Position numbers and translations under genes: made by a program
Notes under the pieces: generated by a model
The model's database searches: none
Told to the model about the DNA's origin: nothing
What the model saw: the letters and a program-made list of their open reading frames with translations, nothing else
Shown: one piece after another, positions 17,341-28,171 of the stretch
Position numbering within the stretch: the stretch's first letter is position 1
How the letters are laid out: each line of letters starts with the position of its first letter
Source: Pseudomonas sp. MWU16-30317
GTDB taxonomy: Bacteria; Pseudomonadota; Gammaproteobacteria; Pseudomonadales; Pseudomonadaceae
DNA: 64,000 nucleotides
Assembly: GCF_020515695.1 (NCBI RefSeq)
Contig: NZ_JAIWJA010000002.1
Location: 858,505 to 922,504 of the forward strand
Direction: 5' to 3'

Positions 17341-17345
17341 GCGGG

Positions 17346-17645
17346 CTATTTTTGTACTTGGCAGGCGCTCACGGCAGCCATCATTCTGCCCTGCAACTCT
17401 TCGCTGGGGGCGGTCGGCCCCGTCAACGCTTTTATGTCAGCATCGCTGAGTTTCTTGGCGATGGCATCGGCGCTGCAGGTGCAATGCTGCTTGGCGATGG
17501 CGGCAGATACGTGCTGGCCAGCGGTGTCCTCGCACTGTTTCAGGAAAGTGTCCTTGGTGCCCGCTGGCCACGTGCCCGCCTGGGCGCTGGCGAATGGCAG
17601 AATGGCGGCGAGGGCGGTCAGGGTGATGAGGGACTGAAGACGCAT
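17346..17645 (-). CDS. Small secreted cysteine-containing protein
   Basis: This 99-residue protein has a Sec signal ending near FASAQA. The mature part holds four cysteines (LKQCEDT, QHCTCSADAI, VSACQVQ), which suggests two disulfides in the periplasm. A conserved-looking motif is CTCSADAIAKKLSDADI. AAGGAG lies 8 bases before the ATG. I know of no function for this type of protein. Confidence 0.75.
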   Translation of the reverse strand: MRLQSLITLTALAAILPFASAQAGTWPAGTKDTFLKQCEDTAGQHVSAAIAKQHCTCSADAIAKKLSDADIKALTGPTAPSEELQGRMMAAVSACQVQK

Positions 17646-17808
17646 GCGAAGTGCTCCTTGTTATCGATAAGGATGGTGAGGATTATTCAACACATCAGAA
17701 CCAGGCAGTGGCGCGCAAGTTCACCGTGCGGCGGCTTTTTGCACTGTTGTGGCGCCTTGTAACAACACCTGCGCGCAATCCGCGCCTCTATCTATGCTAG
17801 GATGGCCT

Positions 17809-17852
17809 CCCGCAACGCTCTGGGGCGCCGCAAGGCACCGTTCTGTTGCGGG
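17809..17852 (+). promoter_or_regulatory. Long hairpin in thrS leader
   Basis: CCCGCAAC (17809-17816) and GTTGCGGG (17845-17852) form an 8-bp perfect stem. Inside it, GGCGCC and GGCACC can pair around a GCAA tetraloop. A run of five T residues follows 9 bases later. It may be an attenuator or the outer domain of a thrS translational operator. Confidence 0.5.
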
Positions 17853-17985
17853 CTTAACCCTTTTTCGCACCATCCAGTCACTCTGGTTCGTACTCGTTGG
17901 GCTTGGCGACAACTGCCACTGTGAGGCAGGCGTTTGCCATCAAGCAGGCCCGATGCGGATCTTGTACTGGCTCATCCCAACCCAC

Positions 17986-18006
17986 GTGACCTTTGGTAGG
18001 GGTCAC
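17986..18006 (+). promoter_or_regulatory. thrS operator hairpin mimicking tRNA-Thr anticodon arm
   Basis: GTGACC (17986-17991) pairs with GGTCAC (18001-18006), with a T-G wobble closing a 7-base loop TTGGTAG. In tRNA numbering this loop has U33, anticodon GGU (threonine) and A37. It ends 4 bases before the AGGAG ribosome site of thrS. E. coli ThrRS is known to repress its own mRNA by binding an anticodon-like hairpin in the same place. The same role here is inferred. Confidence 0.6.
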
Positions 18007-18025
18007 CACTAGGAGAGGAGGCGCC

Positions 18026-19948
18026 ATGCCCACCATTACTCTTCCCGACGGTAGTCAACGTTCGTTCGACCACGCAGTGTCTGTTGCAGACGTTGCCGCT
18101 TCCATTGGCGCCGGTCTGGCCAAGGCCACCGTTGCCGGCAAGGTCGACGGCAAGCTGGTCGATGCCTGTGATCTGATCCAGGGCGATGCCAGCCTGCAGA
18201 TCATCACGCCGAAGGACCAGGAGGGGCTGGAGATCATTCGCCACTCTTGCGCTCACCTGGTTGGCCATGCGGTCAAGCAGCTGTATCCGACCGCCAAGAT
18301 GGTCATCGGCCCGGTCATCGACGAAGGCTTCTATTACGACATCGCCTTCGAGCGCCCTTTCACCCCCGACGACATGGCCGCTATCGAAGCGCGCATGCGC
18401 GAGCTGATCGATCACGACTACGACGTGATCAAGAAGGTCACCCCGCGCGCCGAAGTCATCGAAGTGTTCAAGGCGCGTGGCGAAGAGTACAAGCTGCGCC
18501 TTGTCGAAGACATGCCCGATGAGCAGAACATGGGCCTGTACTACCACGAAGAATACGTCGACATGTGCCGCGGTCCGCACGTGCCGAACACCCGTTTTCT
18601 CAAGTCGTTCAAGTTGACCAAGCTGTCCGGCGCCTACTGGCGCGGCGACGCCAAGAATGAACAGCTGCAACGCGTCTACGGCACTGCCTGGGCGGACAAG
18701 AAGCAGCTGGCCGCTTACATTCAGCGCATCGAAGAAGCCGAAAAGCGTGATCATCGCAAGCTGGGCAAGCGCCTGAACCTCTTCCATCTCCAGGAAGAAG
18801 CGCCAGGCATGGTGTTCTGGCATCCTCAAGGCTGGACGGTGTACCAAGTGCTTGAGCAGTACATGCGCAAGGTGCAGCGTGAAAACGGCTACCTCGAGAT
18901 CAAGACCCCGCAAGTGGTCGATCGCAGCCTGTGGGAGCGCTCCGGGCACTGGGCCAACTACGCCGAGAACATGTTCACGACTGAGTCCGAGAGCCGCGAC
19001 TACGCCATCAAGCCGATGAACTGCCCTTGCCACGTGCAGGTGTTCAATCAGGGTCTGAAGAGCTACCGCGAGCTGCCGTTGCGCTTGGCCGAGTTCGGCG
19101 CCTGCCACCGCAACGAGCCTTCAGGCGCGCTGCACGGCATCATGCGTGTGCGTGGCTTCGTCCAGGACGACGCCCACATCTTCTGCACCGAAGAGCAGAT
19201 GCAATCCGAATCGGCGGCGTTCATCAAGCTGACCATGGAGGTCTATTCCGATTTTGGTTTCAAGGACATTCAGCTCAAGCTGTCTACTCGCCCTGAAAAG
19301 CGCGTTGGTTCCGATGAATTGTGGGATCGCGCCGAGTCGGCATTGGCCGCTGCGCTGGATCATGCTGGCCTGCCGTACGACCTGCAGCCCGGCGAGGGCG
19401 CCTTCTACGGCCCGAAAATCGAATTTTCGCTGAAGGATTGTCTCGGTCGAGTGTGGCAGTGCGGTACACTGCAGCTCGATTTCAACTTGCCGATCCGTCT
19501 GGACGCCGAATACGTGTCCGAAGACAACAGCCGCAAGCATCCTGTGATGCTGCACCGTGCGATCCTCGGATCGTTCGAGCGCTTCATCGGTATCCTGATC
19601 GAGCACTACGAAGGTGCATTCCCGGCCTGGCTGGCGCCGACTCAGGCGGTGATCATGAATATCACTGATAAACAAGCCGATTTTGCCCTGTCCGTGGAAA
19701 AAAATCTGACGGAAAGCGGTTTTCGTGCCAAGTCTGACTTGAGAAATGAAAAGATCGGCTTTAAAATCCGCGAGCATACTTTGCTCAAGGTTCCGTATCT
19801 CCTGGTCATCGGAGATCGTGAAGTTGAAACGCAAACTGTCGCTGTGCGTACCCGTGAAGGCGCAGACCTGGGCTCCATGCCCGTCGCCCAATTCACCGAG
19901 TTCCTCGCACAAGCGGTTTCCCGGCGTGGTCGCCAAGATTCGGAGTAA
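18026..19948 (+). CDS. thrS: Threonyl-tRNA synthetase
   Basis: This 640-residue class II synthetase charges tRNA-Thr. It has an N-terminal TGS domain (residues 1-61), the editing domain with [11 protein letters not shown], the catalytic core with the zinc-binding MNCPCHVQ and [18 protein letters not shown] motifs, and a C-terminal anticodon-binding domain. The ATG at 18026 ([10 protein letters not shown]) has AGGAGAGGAGG upstream; the frame extends to 17993 but without reason. Its stop overlaps the ATT start of infC. An anticodon-like hairpin sits in its leader. Confidence 0.98.
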   Translation: MPTITLPDGSQRSFDHAVSVADVAASIGAGLAKATVAGKVDGKLVDACDLIQGDASLQIITPKDQEGLEIIRHSCAHLVGHAVKQLYPTAKMVIGPVIDEGFYYDIAFERPFTPDDMAAIEARMRELIDHDYDVIKKVTPRAEVIEVFKARGEEYKLRLVEDMPDEQNMGLYYHEEYVDMCRGPHVPNTRFLKSFKLTKLSGAYWRGDAKNEQLQRVYGTAWADKKQLAAYIQRIEEAEKRDHRKLGKRLNLFHLQEEAPGMVFWHPQGWTVYQVLEQYMRKVQRENGYLEIKTPQVVDRSLWERSGHWANYAENMFTTESESRDYAIKPMNCPCHVQVFNQGLKSYRELPLRLAEFGACHRNEPSGALHGIMRVRGFVQDDAHIFCTEEQMQSESAAFIKLTMEVYSDFGFKDIQLKLSTRPEKRVGSDELWDRAESALAAALDHAGLPYDLQPGEGAFYGPKIEFSLKDCLGRVWQCGTLQLDFNLPIRLDAEYVSEDNSRKHPVMLHRAILGSFERFIGILIEHYEGAFPAWLAPTQAVIMNITDKQADFALSVEKNLTESGFRAKSDLRNEKIGFKIREHTLLKVPYLLVIGDREVETQTVAVRTREGADLGSMPVAQFTEFLAQAVSRRGRQDSE

Positions 19949-20499
19949 TTACTATTAAGCGTGAAATGAGACAAGATAAACGAGCTGCACCGAAGGCCCC
20001 GATCAACGAGAATATCTCGGCACGCGAGGTTCGGTTAATTGGCGCTGACGGCGAGCAGATTGGCATCGTCTCGATTGATGAAGCGCTTCGTATCGCTGAA
20101 GAAGCGAAGCTGGATCTGGTAGAGATTTCTGCCGACGCGGTACCGCCTGTCTGTCGTGTGATGGACTACGGCAAGTCGATCTTCGAGAAAAAGAAGCAGA
20201 TCGCCGCGGCGAAGAAAAACCAGAAGCAGATTCAGGTTAAAGAAATCAAGTTTCGTCCAGGGACGGAGGAAGGGGATTACCAGGTAAAACTTCGCAACCT
20301 GGTACGTTTCCTGAGTGATGGGGACAGGGCCAAGATTTCCTTGAGATTTCGCGGTCGTGAGATGGCGCATCAGGAGCTGGGCATGGAACTGCTCAAGCGG
20401 GTCGAACAAGATCTGCTGGAGTACGGTTCCGTTGAACAGATGCCGAAGATGGAAGGACGCCAGCTGATCATGGTCATCGCCCCCAAGAAAAAGAAATAA
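19948..20499 (+). CDS. infC: Translation initiation factor IF-3, ATT start
   Basis: This 183-residue factor binds the 30S subunit, checks the start codon and keeps subunits apart. The first ATG in frame is at 19966, but the conserved N-terminus ([17 protein letters not shown]) continues upstream to an ATT at 19948. ATT is the known start of infC in enterobacteria and pseudomonads, and it lets IF-3 repress its own synthesis. The ATT shares one base with the thrS stop codon. The C-terminal end is the usual lysine run. Confidence 0.93.
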   Translation: MTIKREMRQDKRAAPKAPINENISAREVRLIGADGEQIGIVSIDEALRIAEEAKLDLVEISADAVPPVCRVMDYGKSIFEKKKQIAAAKKNQKQIQVKEIKFRPGTEEGDYQVKLRNLVRFLSDGDRAKISLRFRGREMAHQELGMELLKRVEQDLLEYGSVEQMPKMEGRQLIMVIAPKKKK

Positions 20500-20559
20500 C
20501 CACCAGGGCACGGCAGGCCTTGCGGTTATGTTTATCAACTGAATGCGGAGTATCCGAAC

Positions 20560-20754
20560 ATGCCAAAGATGAAGACTAAAAGCGGTGCAGCTAAGCGGTT
20601 TTTGAAAACCGCCAACGGCATCAAGCACAAGCACGCTTTCAAGAGCCACATCCTGACCAAAATGTCGACCAAGCGTAAGCGTCAATTGCGCGGAAGCAGC
20701 CTGCTGCATCCGTCTGACGTTGCAAAAGTCGAGCGCATGCTGCGCCTTCGTTAA
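20560..20754 (+). CDS. rpmI: Ribosomal protein bL35
   Basis: This 64-residue basic protein is large-subunit protein bL35, recognised by [20 protein letters not shown] and the C-terminal [20 protein letters not shown] lies upstream of the ATG. It sits between infC and rplT in the conserved order, where bL20 usually represses both genes by binding the leader. Confidence 0.98.
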   Translation: MPKMKTKSGAAKRFLKTANGIKHKHAFKSHILTKMSTKRKRQLRGSSLLHPSDVAKVERMLRLR

Positions 20755-20783
20755 TTTTTGGTTAAGAATAGAGGAATTTACTC

Positions 20784-21140
20784 ATGGCTCGTGTAAAGCG
20801 TGGCGTCATTGCCCGTAAGCGTCACAAAAAGATTCTGAAACTGGCTAGAGGTTACTACGGCGCTCGTTCGCGCGTATTCCGTGTAGCCAAACAAGCGGTC
20901 ATCAAGGCAGGCCAATACGCCTACCGCGACCGTCGTCAGAAAAAACGTCAGTTCCGCGCTCTGTGGATCGCTCGTATCAACGCTGGTGCTCGTGTTAACG
21001 GTCTGTCCTACAGCCGTTTCATCGCTGGCCTGAAAAAAGCTTCCATCGAGATCGACCGTAAGGTTCTGGCTGATCTGGCTGTGAACGAAAAAGCGGCGTT
21101 TGCTGCGATTGTCGAGAAAGCTAAAGCCACCTTGGCCTAA
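20784..21140 (+). CDS. rplT: Ribosomal protein bL20
   Basis: This 118-residue protein is bL20, needed early in 50S assembly and usually a repressor of its own operon. It begins [20 protein letters not shown] and contains the typical [20 protein letters not shown]. It is 29 bases after rpmI. Two hairpins follow before pheS. Confidence 0.98.
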   Translation: MARVKRGVIARKRHKKILKLARGYYGARSRVFRVAKQAVIKAGQYAYRDRRQKKRQFRALWIARINAGARVNGLSYSRFIAGLKKASIEIDRKVLADLAVNEKAAFAAIVEKAKATLA

Positions 21141-21160
21141 GTACCCACGACAATCACTGG

Positions 21161-21178
21161 CGAGCGCTTCGGCGCTCG
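21161..21178 (+). promoter_or_regulatory. UUCG-capped hairpin after rplT
   Basis: CGAGCGC and GCGCTCG form a 7-bp stem with a TTCG tetraloop, a very stable structure. It has no T-run. It may protect the rplT mRNA end or take part in control of the following pheST unit. Confidence 0.55.
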
Positions 21179-21195
21179 GCGGTGTTAAACGTCAT

Positions 21196-22265
<1,070 letters not shown>

Positions 22266-22292
22266 CCGTAACGAATCTTTCAGGAGAGCAGG

Positions 22293-24671
22293 ATGAAATT
22301 CAGTGAACAATGGCTGCGTGGCTGGGTAAGCCCGCAAGTGTCCCGGGACGAGCTGGTGGCGCGTCTGTCCATGGCCGGCCTGGAGGTCGATAGCGTGACC
22401 CCGGCCGCGGGCGTTTTCAGTGGTGTGGTGGTCGGCGAAGTGCTTTCAACCGAGCAGCACCCCGATGCCGATAAATTGCGTGTGTGCCAGGTCAGCGATG
22501 GCGCCGAGACGTTCCAGGTCGTGTGCGGAGCGCCCAATGTGCGCCCGGGCCTGAAAATTCCGTTCGCCAAGATCGGTGCCGAGCTGCCAGGCGACTTCAA
22601 GATCAAGAAGGCCAAGCTGCGTGGTGTCGAGTCCAACGGCATGCTTTGCTCGCAGTCCGAGCTGCAAGTGGGCGAGGGCAATGACGGTCTGATGGAGCTG
22701 CCGGTCGATGCACCGGTGGGCGAAGATTTGCGGGTGTACCTGCAGCTTGACGACGTTAGCATCGAGGTCGACCTGACCCCGAACCGCGGCGACTGCCTGT
22801 CCTTGGCAGGCCTGGCCCGTGAAGTCGGCGCCTTGTACAACTCGCCTGTAACTCGTCCAGTGGTGGCCACTGTGGCCCCGGTCAGCGACGAAGTCCGCTC
22901 CGTTGAAGTCGTCGCACCAGCCGCGTGCCCGCGATTCCTCGGCCGTGTGATCCGCAACGTCGATCTGGCCAAGCCTACGCCCCTGTGGATGGTCGAGCGT
23001 CTGCGCCGTAGCGACGTGCGCAGCATCGATGCCGCGGTCGACATCACCAACTACGTGATGCTCGAGCTCGGCCAGCCAATGCACGCCTACGACCTCGCCG
23101 AAATCGACGGCGGTATTCGGGTGCGTATGGCAGAAGAGGGCGAGAAGCTGGTCTTGCTCGACGGCCAGGAAGTCACCCTGCGCAGCGATACCCTGGTCAT
23201 CGCCGACCATAGCCGTGCTCTTGGCATCGCTGGCGTGATGGGTGGTGAGCACAGCGGTACCTCGGGCAAGACCCGGGACATCTTCCTTGAGTGCGCCTTC
23301 TTCGAGCCGATTTCCGTCGCCGGCAAGGCTCGTTCCTACGGGCTGCACACCGATGCCTCGCATCGTTTCGAGCGTGGCGTCGATTCGCAACTGACCCGTG
23401 AAGCTATGGAGCGCGCCACTGGCCTGCTGCTGGAAATCACGGGTGGTGAGCCTGGTCCGATCATCGAAGTGGTCAGCGAAAGCCACTTGCCAAAGATCGA
23501 GCCTGTGCTGCTGCGCGCCGAACGCGTCAGCCAGATGCTCGGCATGGAGTTCCCGGCCGCAGATATCGAACGCCACCTGAAGGGCCTGGGTTTGACCCTT
23601 GCTTCTCAGGGTGAAGGCCAATGGCTCGTCGGCGTACCAAGCCATCGTTTCGATATCAGCCTGGAAGTCGATCTGATCGAAGAGCTGGCCCGTCTGCACG
23701 GTTACAACCACCTCCCGGTCCGTTATCCGCAAGCGCGTTTGGCCCCGCAAGCCAAAGCAGAAGCTGCTGGCGACTTGCCGCTGCTGCGCCGCCTGTTGGT
23801 TGCGCGTGGCTATCAGGAAGCAATCACTTATAGTTTCATCGATCCGAAGTGGTTCGAGCTGTTCAACCCAGGCGTGGAACCGCTGCTGTTAGCGAACCCG
23901 ATCTCTGCCGACATGGCGGCGATGCGCTCGTCGCTGTGGCCGGGTCTGGTCAAGGCATTGCAGCACAACCTCAATCGTCAGCAGGATCGTGTGCGGCTGT
24001 TCGAGAGTGGCCTGCGCTTTGTGGGCCAGCTCGAGGGCCTCAAGCAAGAGCCGATGCTGGCCGGTGTGGTCTGCGGTTCGCGTCTGCCGGAAGGCTGGGC
24101 GCAAGGTCGCGATGGCATCGATTTCTTCGATGTGAAGGCGGATCTGGAAGCGGTGCTCGGCTTTGCCGGTGCACTGGATGAATTCACCTTCACGCCCGGC
24201 AAGCACCCAGCACTGCACCCCGGCCAGACCGCTCGTATCGAGCGTGACGGCCGCGAAGTTGGCTATCTGGGCGCACTGCATCCAGAGTTGGTGAAGGGGC
24301 TGGGGCTGGATCGTCCGGTATTCCTGTTTGAAGTGATATTGGCTGAAGTGGCTGTGGGCCGGCTGCCGAAATTCCATGAACTTTCGCGCTTCCCGGAAGT
24401 GCGTCGTGACCTGGCGCTCGTAGCTGATCGCGATGTGCCAGCCAGCGCGGTACTGGATGTGATTCGTGAAAAGGCCGGTGAATGGCTGACAGACCTCAGG
24501 CTGTTTGACGTCTACCAGGGTAAAGGTATTGATCCGCATAGAAAAAGCCTTGCAGTTGGCTTGACCTGGCAGCATCCATCGCGCACTCTTAATGACGATG
24601 AGGTGAACTCCACGACGCAAGACATCCTCACCTCGCTCGAACAAAGGTTGAACGCCACGTTAAGGAAGTAG
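22293..24671 (+). CDS. pheT: Phenylalanyl-tRNA synthetase beta subunit
   Basis: This 792-residue subunit has an N-terminal tRNA-binding EMAP-like domain (about 40-150), the B3/B4 editing region that removes mischarged tyrosine, a B5 domain and a C-terminal RNP-like anticodon-binding domain (last 95 residues, from FHELSRFPEVRRDLALVADR). Length is normal for the family. The stop is 3 bases before the ihfA start. Confidence 0.98.
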   Translation: MKFSEQWLRGWVSPQVSRDELVARLSMAGLEVDSVTPAAGVFSGVVVGEVLSTEQHPDADKLRVCQVSDGAETFQVVCGAPNVRPGLKIPFAKIGAELPGDFKIKKAKLRGVESNGMLCSQSELQVGEGNDGLMELPVDAPVGEDLRVYLQLDDVSIEVDLTPNRGDCLSLAGLAREVGALYNSPVTRPVVATVAPVSDEVRSVEVVAPAACPRFLGRVIRNVDLAKPTPLWMVERLRRSDVRSIDAAVDITNYVMLELGQPMHAYDLAEIDGGIRVRMAEEGEKLVLLDGQEVTLRSDTLVIADHSRALGIAGVMGGEHSGTSGKTRDIFLECAFFEPISVAGKARSYGLHTDASHRFERGVDSQLTREAMERATGLLLEITGGEPGPIIEVVSESHLPKIEPVLLRAERVSQMLGMEFPAADIERHLKGLGLTLASQGEGQWLVGVPSHRFDISLEVDLIEELARLHGYNHLPVRYPQARLAPQAKAEAAGDLPLLRRLLVARGYQEAITYSFIDPKWFELFNPGVEPLLLANPISADMAAMRSSLWPGLVKALQHNLNRQQDRVRLFESGLRFVGQLEGLKQEPMLAGVVCGSRLPEGWAQGRDGIDFFDVKADLEAVLGFAGALDEFTFTPGKHPALHPGQTARIERDGREVGYLGALHPELVKGLGLDRPVFLFEVILAEVAVGRLPKFHELSRFPEVRRDLALVADRDVPASAVLDVIREKAGEWLTDLRLFDVYQGKGIDPHRKSLAVGLTWQHPSRTLNDDEVNSTTQDILTSLEQRLNATLRK

Positions 24672-24674
24672 CGC

Positions 24675-24977
24675 ATGGGGGCTCTGACGAAAGCTGAAAT
24701 GGCGGAACGTCTTTATGAGGAGCTGGGCCTGAATAAACGGGAGGCCAAGGAATTGGTCGAACTGTTTTTTGAGGAAATCAGGCACGCTCTCGAAGATAAC
24801 GAGCAAGTCAAATTGTCCGGTTTCGGCAATTTTGACTTGCGCGACAAACGCCAGCGGCCTGGCCGCAATCCAAAAACGGGAGAAGAAATCCCGATCACGG
24901 CTCGCCGTGTGGTCACCTTTCGTCCAGGGCAGAAGTTGAAGGCCCGAGTTGAGGCATATGCTGGAACCAAGTCATAA
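24675..24977 (+). CDS. ihfA: Integration host factor alpha subunit
   Basis: This 100-residue protein pairs with IhfB to bind and sharply bend DNA. It begins [20 protein letters not shown] and has the DNA-contacting arm [20 protein letters not shown], with the intercalating proline. The pheT-ihfA order is conserved in gammaproteobacteria. IHF also assists sigma-54 promoters, such as the one predicted at 56906. Confidence 0.98.
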   Translation: MGALTKAEMAERLYEELGLNKREAKELVELFFEEIRHALEDNEQVKLSGFGNFDLRDKRQRPGRNPKTGEEIPITARRVVTFRPGQKLKARVEAYAGTKS

Positions 24978-25314
24978 CGACGAACTCCCGCCGATCCCTG
25001 GCAAGCGCTACTTCACCATTGGTGAAGTTAGCGACTTGTGTGCGGTCAAGCCCCACGTACTGCGGTACTGGGAGCAGGAATTCCCTCAGCTCAACCCGGT
25101 AAAGCGCCGCGGCAACCGCCGGTATTATCAGCGCCAGGATGTGTTGATGATCCGTCAGATCCGTGGTTTGTTGTACGAACAGGGTTTCACCATCGGCGGT
25201 GCTCGTTTGCGCTTGTCGGGTGATGAAGCCAAGGACGACAGCAATCAATACAAGCAACTGATCCGCCAGACCATCTCGGAACTTGAGGATGTGCTGTCGG
25301 TGCTGAAGAAATAA
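24958..25314 (+). CDS. MerR-family transcriptional regulator
   Basis: This 118-residue protein has a MerR-type winged helix domain ([26 protein letters not shown]) and a short C-terminal helix that likely dimerises ([19 protein letters not shown]). It lacks a long effector domain and conserved cysteines. The ATG at 24958 lies within the end of ihfA, a 20-base overlap, so translation is probably coupled. This gene after ihfA is a fixed pseudomonad arrangement, but its targets are unknown. Confidence 0.9.
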   Translation: MLEPSHNDELPPIPGKRYFTIGEVSDLCAVKPHVLRYWEQEFPQLNPVKRRGNRRYYQRQDVLMIRQIRGLLYEQGFTIGGARLRLSGDEAKDDSNQYKQLIRQTISELEDVLSVLKK

Positions 25315-25433
25315 ATCCGGAAAAAATCCTTCCATATTTCAAATGGTTAAGGTATATTTTTCGCGCTTTCAGTGGTTTGGGAGCGGCTTTGGAGCTAAGG
25401 TTTCAGGGCTTGATTGTAAGAGTTACGCTCGGT

Positions 25434-25510
25434 CGGGGCGTAGCGCAGCCCGGTAGCGCACTTGCATGGGGTGCAAGGGGTCGAGTGTTCGAATCACTCC
25501 GTCCCGACCA
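25434..25510 (+). tRNA. tRNA-Pro (GGG)
   Basis: This is a 77-base tRNA with encoded CCA. The acceptor stem CGGGGCG/CGTCCCG is fully paired with one G-T wobble. The anticodon stem CTTGC/GCAAG holds the loop ATGGGGT, giving anticodon GGG for proline. An intrinsic terminator follows after 16 bases. Confidence 0.97.
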
Positions 25511-25526
25511 TTTAATTCAATGACTT

Positions 25527-25555
25527 AGCCCAACCTTCACCGGTTGGGCTTTTTC
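25527..25555 (+). terminator. Intrinsic terminator of tRNA-Pro
   Basis: AGCCCAACC and GGTTGGGCT form a 9-bp stem with a TTCACC-type loop, followed by five T residues. Confidence 0.88.
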
Positions 25556-25692
25556 ATGCCTGCGGTTTTTGAGCGAGTAGTCTAAGCACCCTGTGGTTCG
25601 TCAAGGTCTACGCAGTATCAAATCCAACCTCACTTAAACATACCAGTTGGCCAACCTGGCATCCGCCTGGCTTCGGCTTCCCTGGCAAAAAC

Positions 25693-26664
25693 CTATCGCG
25701 CCGGCGCGATTGTGAATGCTGGAAGTATATGCTGCTGGAGTTCGTCGATCACCTCCAGGGCCGGTCGGCGTGTGGGTTTGAGGTTCAGTGCAACGTGATT
25801 GATCCCGGCCTCCCGTTGACGGGCGAAGAAGTCCTTCAGTGCATGCCGACCGCCGCGCAGCAATCGTCCCGTTTGTAGAGGCGCGTCAGCATTGGTGTCC
25901 AGATCGAACATGGCGCCATAGCCAAACGGAACAAATCCTCGCGAAGATGTCACTTCTCGCCAATGCGGGACGGCCTCTGGCATGCGCAGCGGATCCCCGT
26001 GCCAAATCCAAGCATCGACATTCTCCGCCAGCCACTCCAGGCTTTGGCCAGCACGGCCTATGGCAATGACAGGGATACGCGGAGCAGCTGGCTTTGGTAC
26101 AAGATCGATATCCCCCCTTAGCTCGCCAAAATGTTCAGTCTTGAGGCGTGGGAACGACTCTGAAGTCAGGGTTTTGATGAGCGCTACTGCCTCTTGGTAG
26201 CGCTGTACGCGGCTCGAGAAGTCGACGCCGAACGCGGGGTACTCCGTTGCGCGGTCACCCGAGGCCATGCCCGCGAGGAAGCGGCCACCTAATAGTTGAT
26301 CCGCCGTGGCGAGCTGTTTGGCTGTGATAATCGGCTCGCGTAATGGGCTGACGATGCCGGCAGTGCCGACCGCAATCCTGCCGGTCAGTGCGGCTAACCA
26401 ACCGGCATACACCAATGGGTCGAGAACTTGGCCAGTGTCCCCGAAAGATGGATCGTAAAACGGCACGTCGCGCAGCCACAGTGCCGCCGCATCGCTCTGG
26501 TCAAGGCGCTGCACTATCTCCGCCTGGTCCGCCAGGTTCGGGAAGGGGCTGTCTGGATATCCACAGGCGGGAGAGATAAATCCAATGGTCAACTCGCCGG
26601 GCTGGAAGGTGCGGCTAAACGTTGTATGGTTCGCCAGGTCATGGGATTGATTGTTCTGAACCAT
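25693..26664 (-). CDS. LLM-class oxidoreductase
   Basis: This 323-residue protein belongs to the luciferase-like flavin oxidoreductases. The TIM-barrel core is visible from LTIGFISPACG through GRIAVGTAGIVSPLREPI and LLGGRFLAGMASGDR. It differs from the NtaA-type enzyme at 10167. It may use FMN or F420-like cofactors; the substrate is unknown. I chose the ATG at 26664 because GGAG lies 8 bases upstream; the frame extends 7 codons to a TTG. Confidence 0.88.
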   Translation of the reverse strand: MVQNNQSHDLANHTTFSRTFQPGELTIGFISPACGYPDSPFPNLADQAEIVQRLDQSDAAALWLRDVPFYDPSFGDTGQVLDPLVYAGWLAALTGRIAVGTAGIVSPLREPIITAKQLATADQLLGGRFLAGMASGDRATEYPAFGVDFSSRVQRYQEAVALIKTLTSESFPRLKTEHFGELRGDIDLVPKPAAPRIPVIAIGRAGQSLEWLAENVDAWIWHGDPLRMPEAVPHWREVTSSRGFVPFGYGAMFDLDTNADAPLQTGRLLRGGRHALKDFFARQREAGINHVALNLKPTRRPALEVIDELQQHILPAFTIAPAR

Positions 26665-26818
26665 CAGTCGTACTCCATTTTGCAAACAGGTCGCACTATT
26701 CTAATGATGAGCCGAACGCCAATTTCCGACCTTTTGGATCGAGAATGGTGAAAAAACTTCCCCAATAGCCGGCCGCGGACATATCGCCACCTTCATTTAT
26801 TGAAGTCCTCCAGCGCCG

Positions 26819-27688
26819 TTATCGAGTCAATTCATGCCCAAATGGCACGCGAAACCCCGAGGCGTTGCGGTGACCGCCGCCGCCGTATTGGCTGGCGACT
26901 TCAGAGACGTCGACGCCTTGGTCGGTACTTCGCAATGAAAACGATCGCCCCTCGGGCCCATCCGAGTAGCACGCGGCAAAGGCCTCGCCGGCGGTCATGA
27001 TGTTCCCTGCATCGCTGGCGAACATGCCGGGGATATTGGCGACGGGCACGTCATGCCCGCCGATCACCATCCGCCGCTGAGTGCTCCGTATCAGGTCGGT
27101 TACCGTTTTCTGGCGCTGGCGCTCGATGGCCACACCGTCCGAGAGCAGGCTGCTGACCTCGTCGGCAAATAGCCCATCCCAAATCTCGAAATCCTGTGGG
27201 TAGCTGAACAGGTTCGCGAGTATTTCGCGGGTGCCTGCCAGCTCAAACCGCCAAAGGTCCCGATCCTCGATATGATTGATCAGGGCAGGGCGCGGCTGAC
27301 CGGGGAAGAAGAAGTCCCAGGCCAGGCCAGCGCCGGATCGGTTCATGTCGAACAGCGCGTGCAGGCGGCCGTCGCGGTGTTGCTGGTACGATTCGTGCGA
27401 TGGCCCCGCGCTCGGTACGTCTTGCAGGGCGGCCTGTGCTGTCTTGTGGTGGTCGAGCACCAGCACTGACTCGGCAACATCTGCCATGGCGGTCAGTATT
27501 TCGAGGTTGAACGAAAAGTCGACGATGATCACGCGCTTGCCGGTGGCGTCTGGCGCAGGCGCGCCGTGCTTGGCCGCGTGGAAGTCGATGTCGGCACCTA
27601 GGGCTTCGCGCACGACCCAGGCGGCGCCGAAGCCGTCGGCGCAGTTGCCATGATAAATGCAAAGGTAGTGCGGTTGATCTTGTGGCAT
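26819..27688 (-). CDS. DHH/DHHA1 family phosphoesterase
   Basis: This 289-residue protein has a DHH-type N-terminal domain, with IYHGNCADGFGAAW as motif I, VIIVDFSF as motif II and LDHHKTA as motif III. The C-terminal DHHA1 domain ends in QYGGGGHRNASGFRVP. The family includes oligoribonucleases, RecJ-like nucleases and cyclic dinucleotide phosphodiesterases. The stand-alone two-domain layout suggests a small phosphodiester substrate. AAGGA precedes the ATG. Confidence 0.9.
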   Translation of the reverse strand: MPQDQPHYLCIYHGNCADGFGAAWVVREALGADIDFHAAKHGAPAPDATGKRVIIVDFSFNLEILTAMADVAESVLVLDHHKTAQAALQDVPSAGPSHESYQQHRDGRLHALFDMNRSGAGLAWDFFFPGQPRPALINHIEDRDLWRFELAGTREILANLFSYPQDFEIWDGLFADEVSSLLSDGVAIERQRQKTVTDLIRSTQRRMVIGGHDVPVANIPGMFASDAGNIMTAGEAFAACYSDGPEGRSFSLRSTDQGVDVSEVASQYGGGGHRNASGFRVPFGHELTR

Positions 27689-27752
27689 GAGGTTCCTTGT
27701 CCGGCAGGTGGCCGGCGGGCTCGAGTGTAAGGGGTAGACGGTTATACCGGCG

Positions 27753-27995
27753 ATGCAATACCTTCAGCTGACGCAGCTTATAGGGGATCGAACTGCGATG
27801 TTCGTGTTGCTGGGTATTACCCTCTGGGCCATTGCTCTATTTATGCTGGTAATTCACTTCGAAGCCTCGGCCGCCGCGTTGTTCATGTTCGGCCTCGCGA
27901 TGATGTGGCCCGCCATCTTCTACGGCAAGCAGGGCAATAAGCGCTTCGCTGGCTGGTACCAGTCCCTGAAGATTCTGTTGAGCAGTTGGCACTGA
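27753..27995 (+). CDS. Small two-helix membrane protein
   Basis: This 80-residue frame encodes two hydrophobic helices (MFVLLGITLWAIALFMLVIH and SAAALFMFGLAMMWPAIFYG) and a short basic tail. Either the ATG at 27753 or the one at 27798 may be the start; the second has GGGGA 11 bases upstream. No family is recognised. The clean two-helix layout supports a real protein, but the ribosome sites are weak. Confidence 0.5.
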   Translation: MQYLQLTQLIGDRTAMFVLLGITLWAIALFMLVIHFEASAAALFMFGLAMMWPAIFYGKQGNKRFAGWYQSLKILLSSWH

Positions 27996-28171
27996 TGGCT
28001 GTTGAGTTTCGTGCCATCCATCAAGTTGTCCGAAGCGCCAGTCAGGCTTGAAGGTCCGCCATACGACGCCTCTGGTCAGCTCCAGTCTCGGTCGACAGGC
28101 GTGACCACTGGCAGACGCTGCAATCAAGCGTGATAAGGTGACCCCATCTGAATATCTTCGGGGACCGCCGA

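Larger units (their letters stand above)
17646..18025. other. 380-base intergenic region: thrS leader
   Basis: No gene is seen here. The left part carries the promoter of the minus-strand secreted-protein gene. The right part holds two stem-loops (17809-17852 and 17986-18006) that belong to the thrS leader. The thrS promoter is not certain; TATGCT at 17793 is a possible -10. Confidence 0.7.

Noticed and set aside
17972..19108. 378-codon open frame opposite thrS
   Set aside because: thrS is certain on the other strand, and this frame has low-complexity shadow composition.
22446..23750. 434-codon open frame opposite pheT
   Set aside because: pheT is certain; the frame is a codon-bias shadow.
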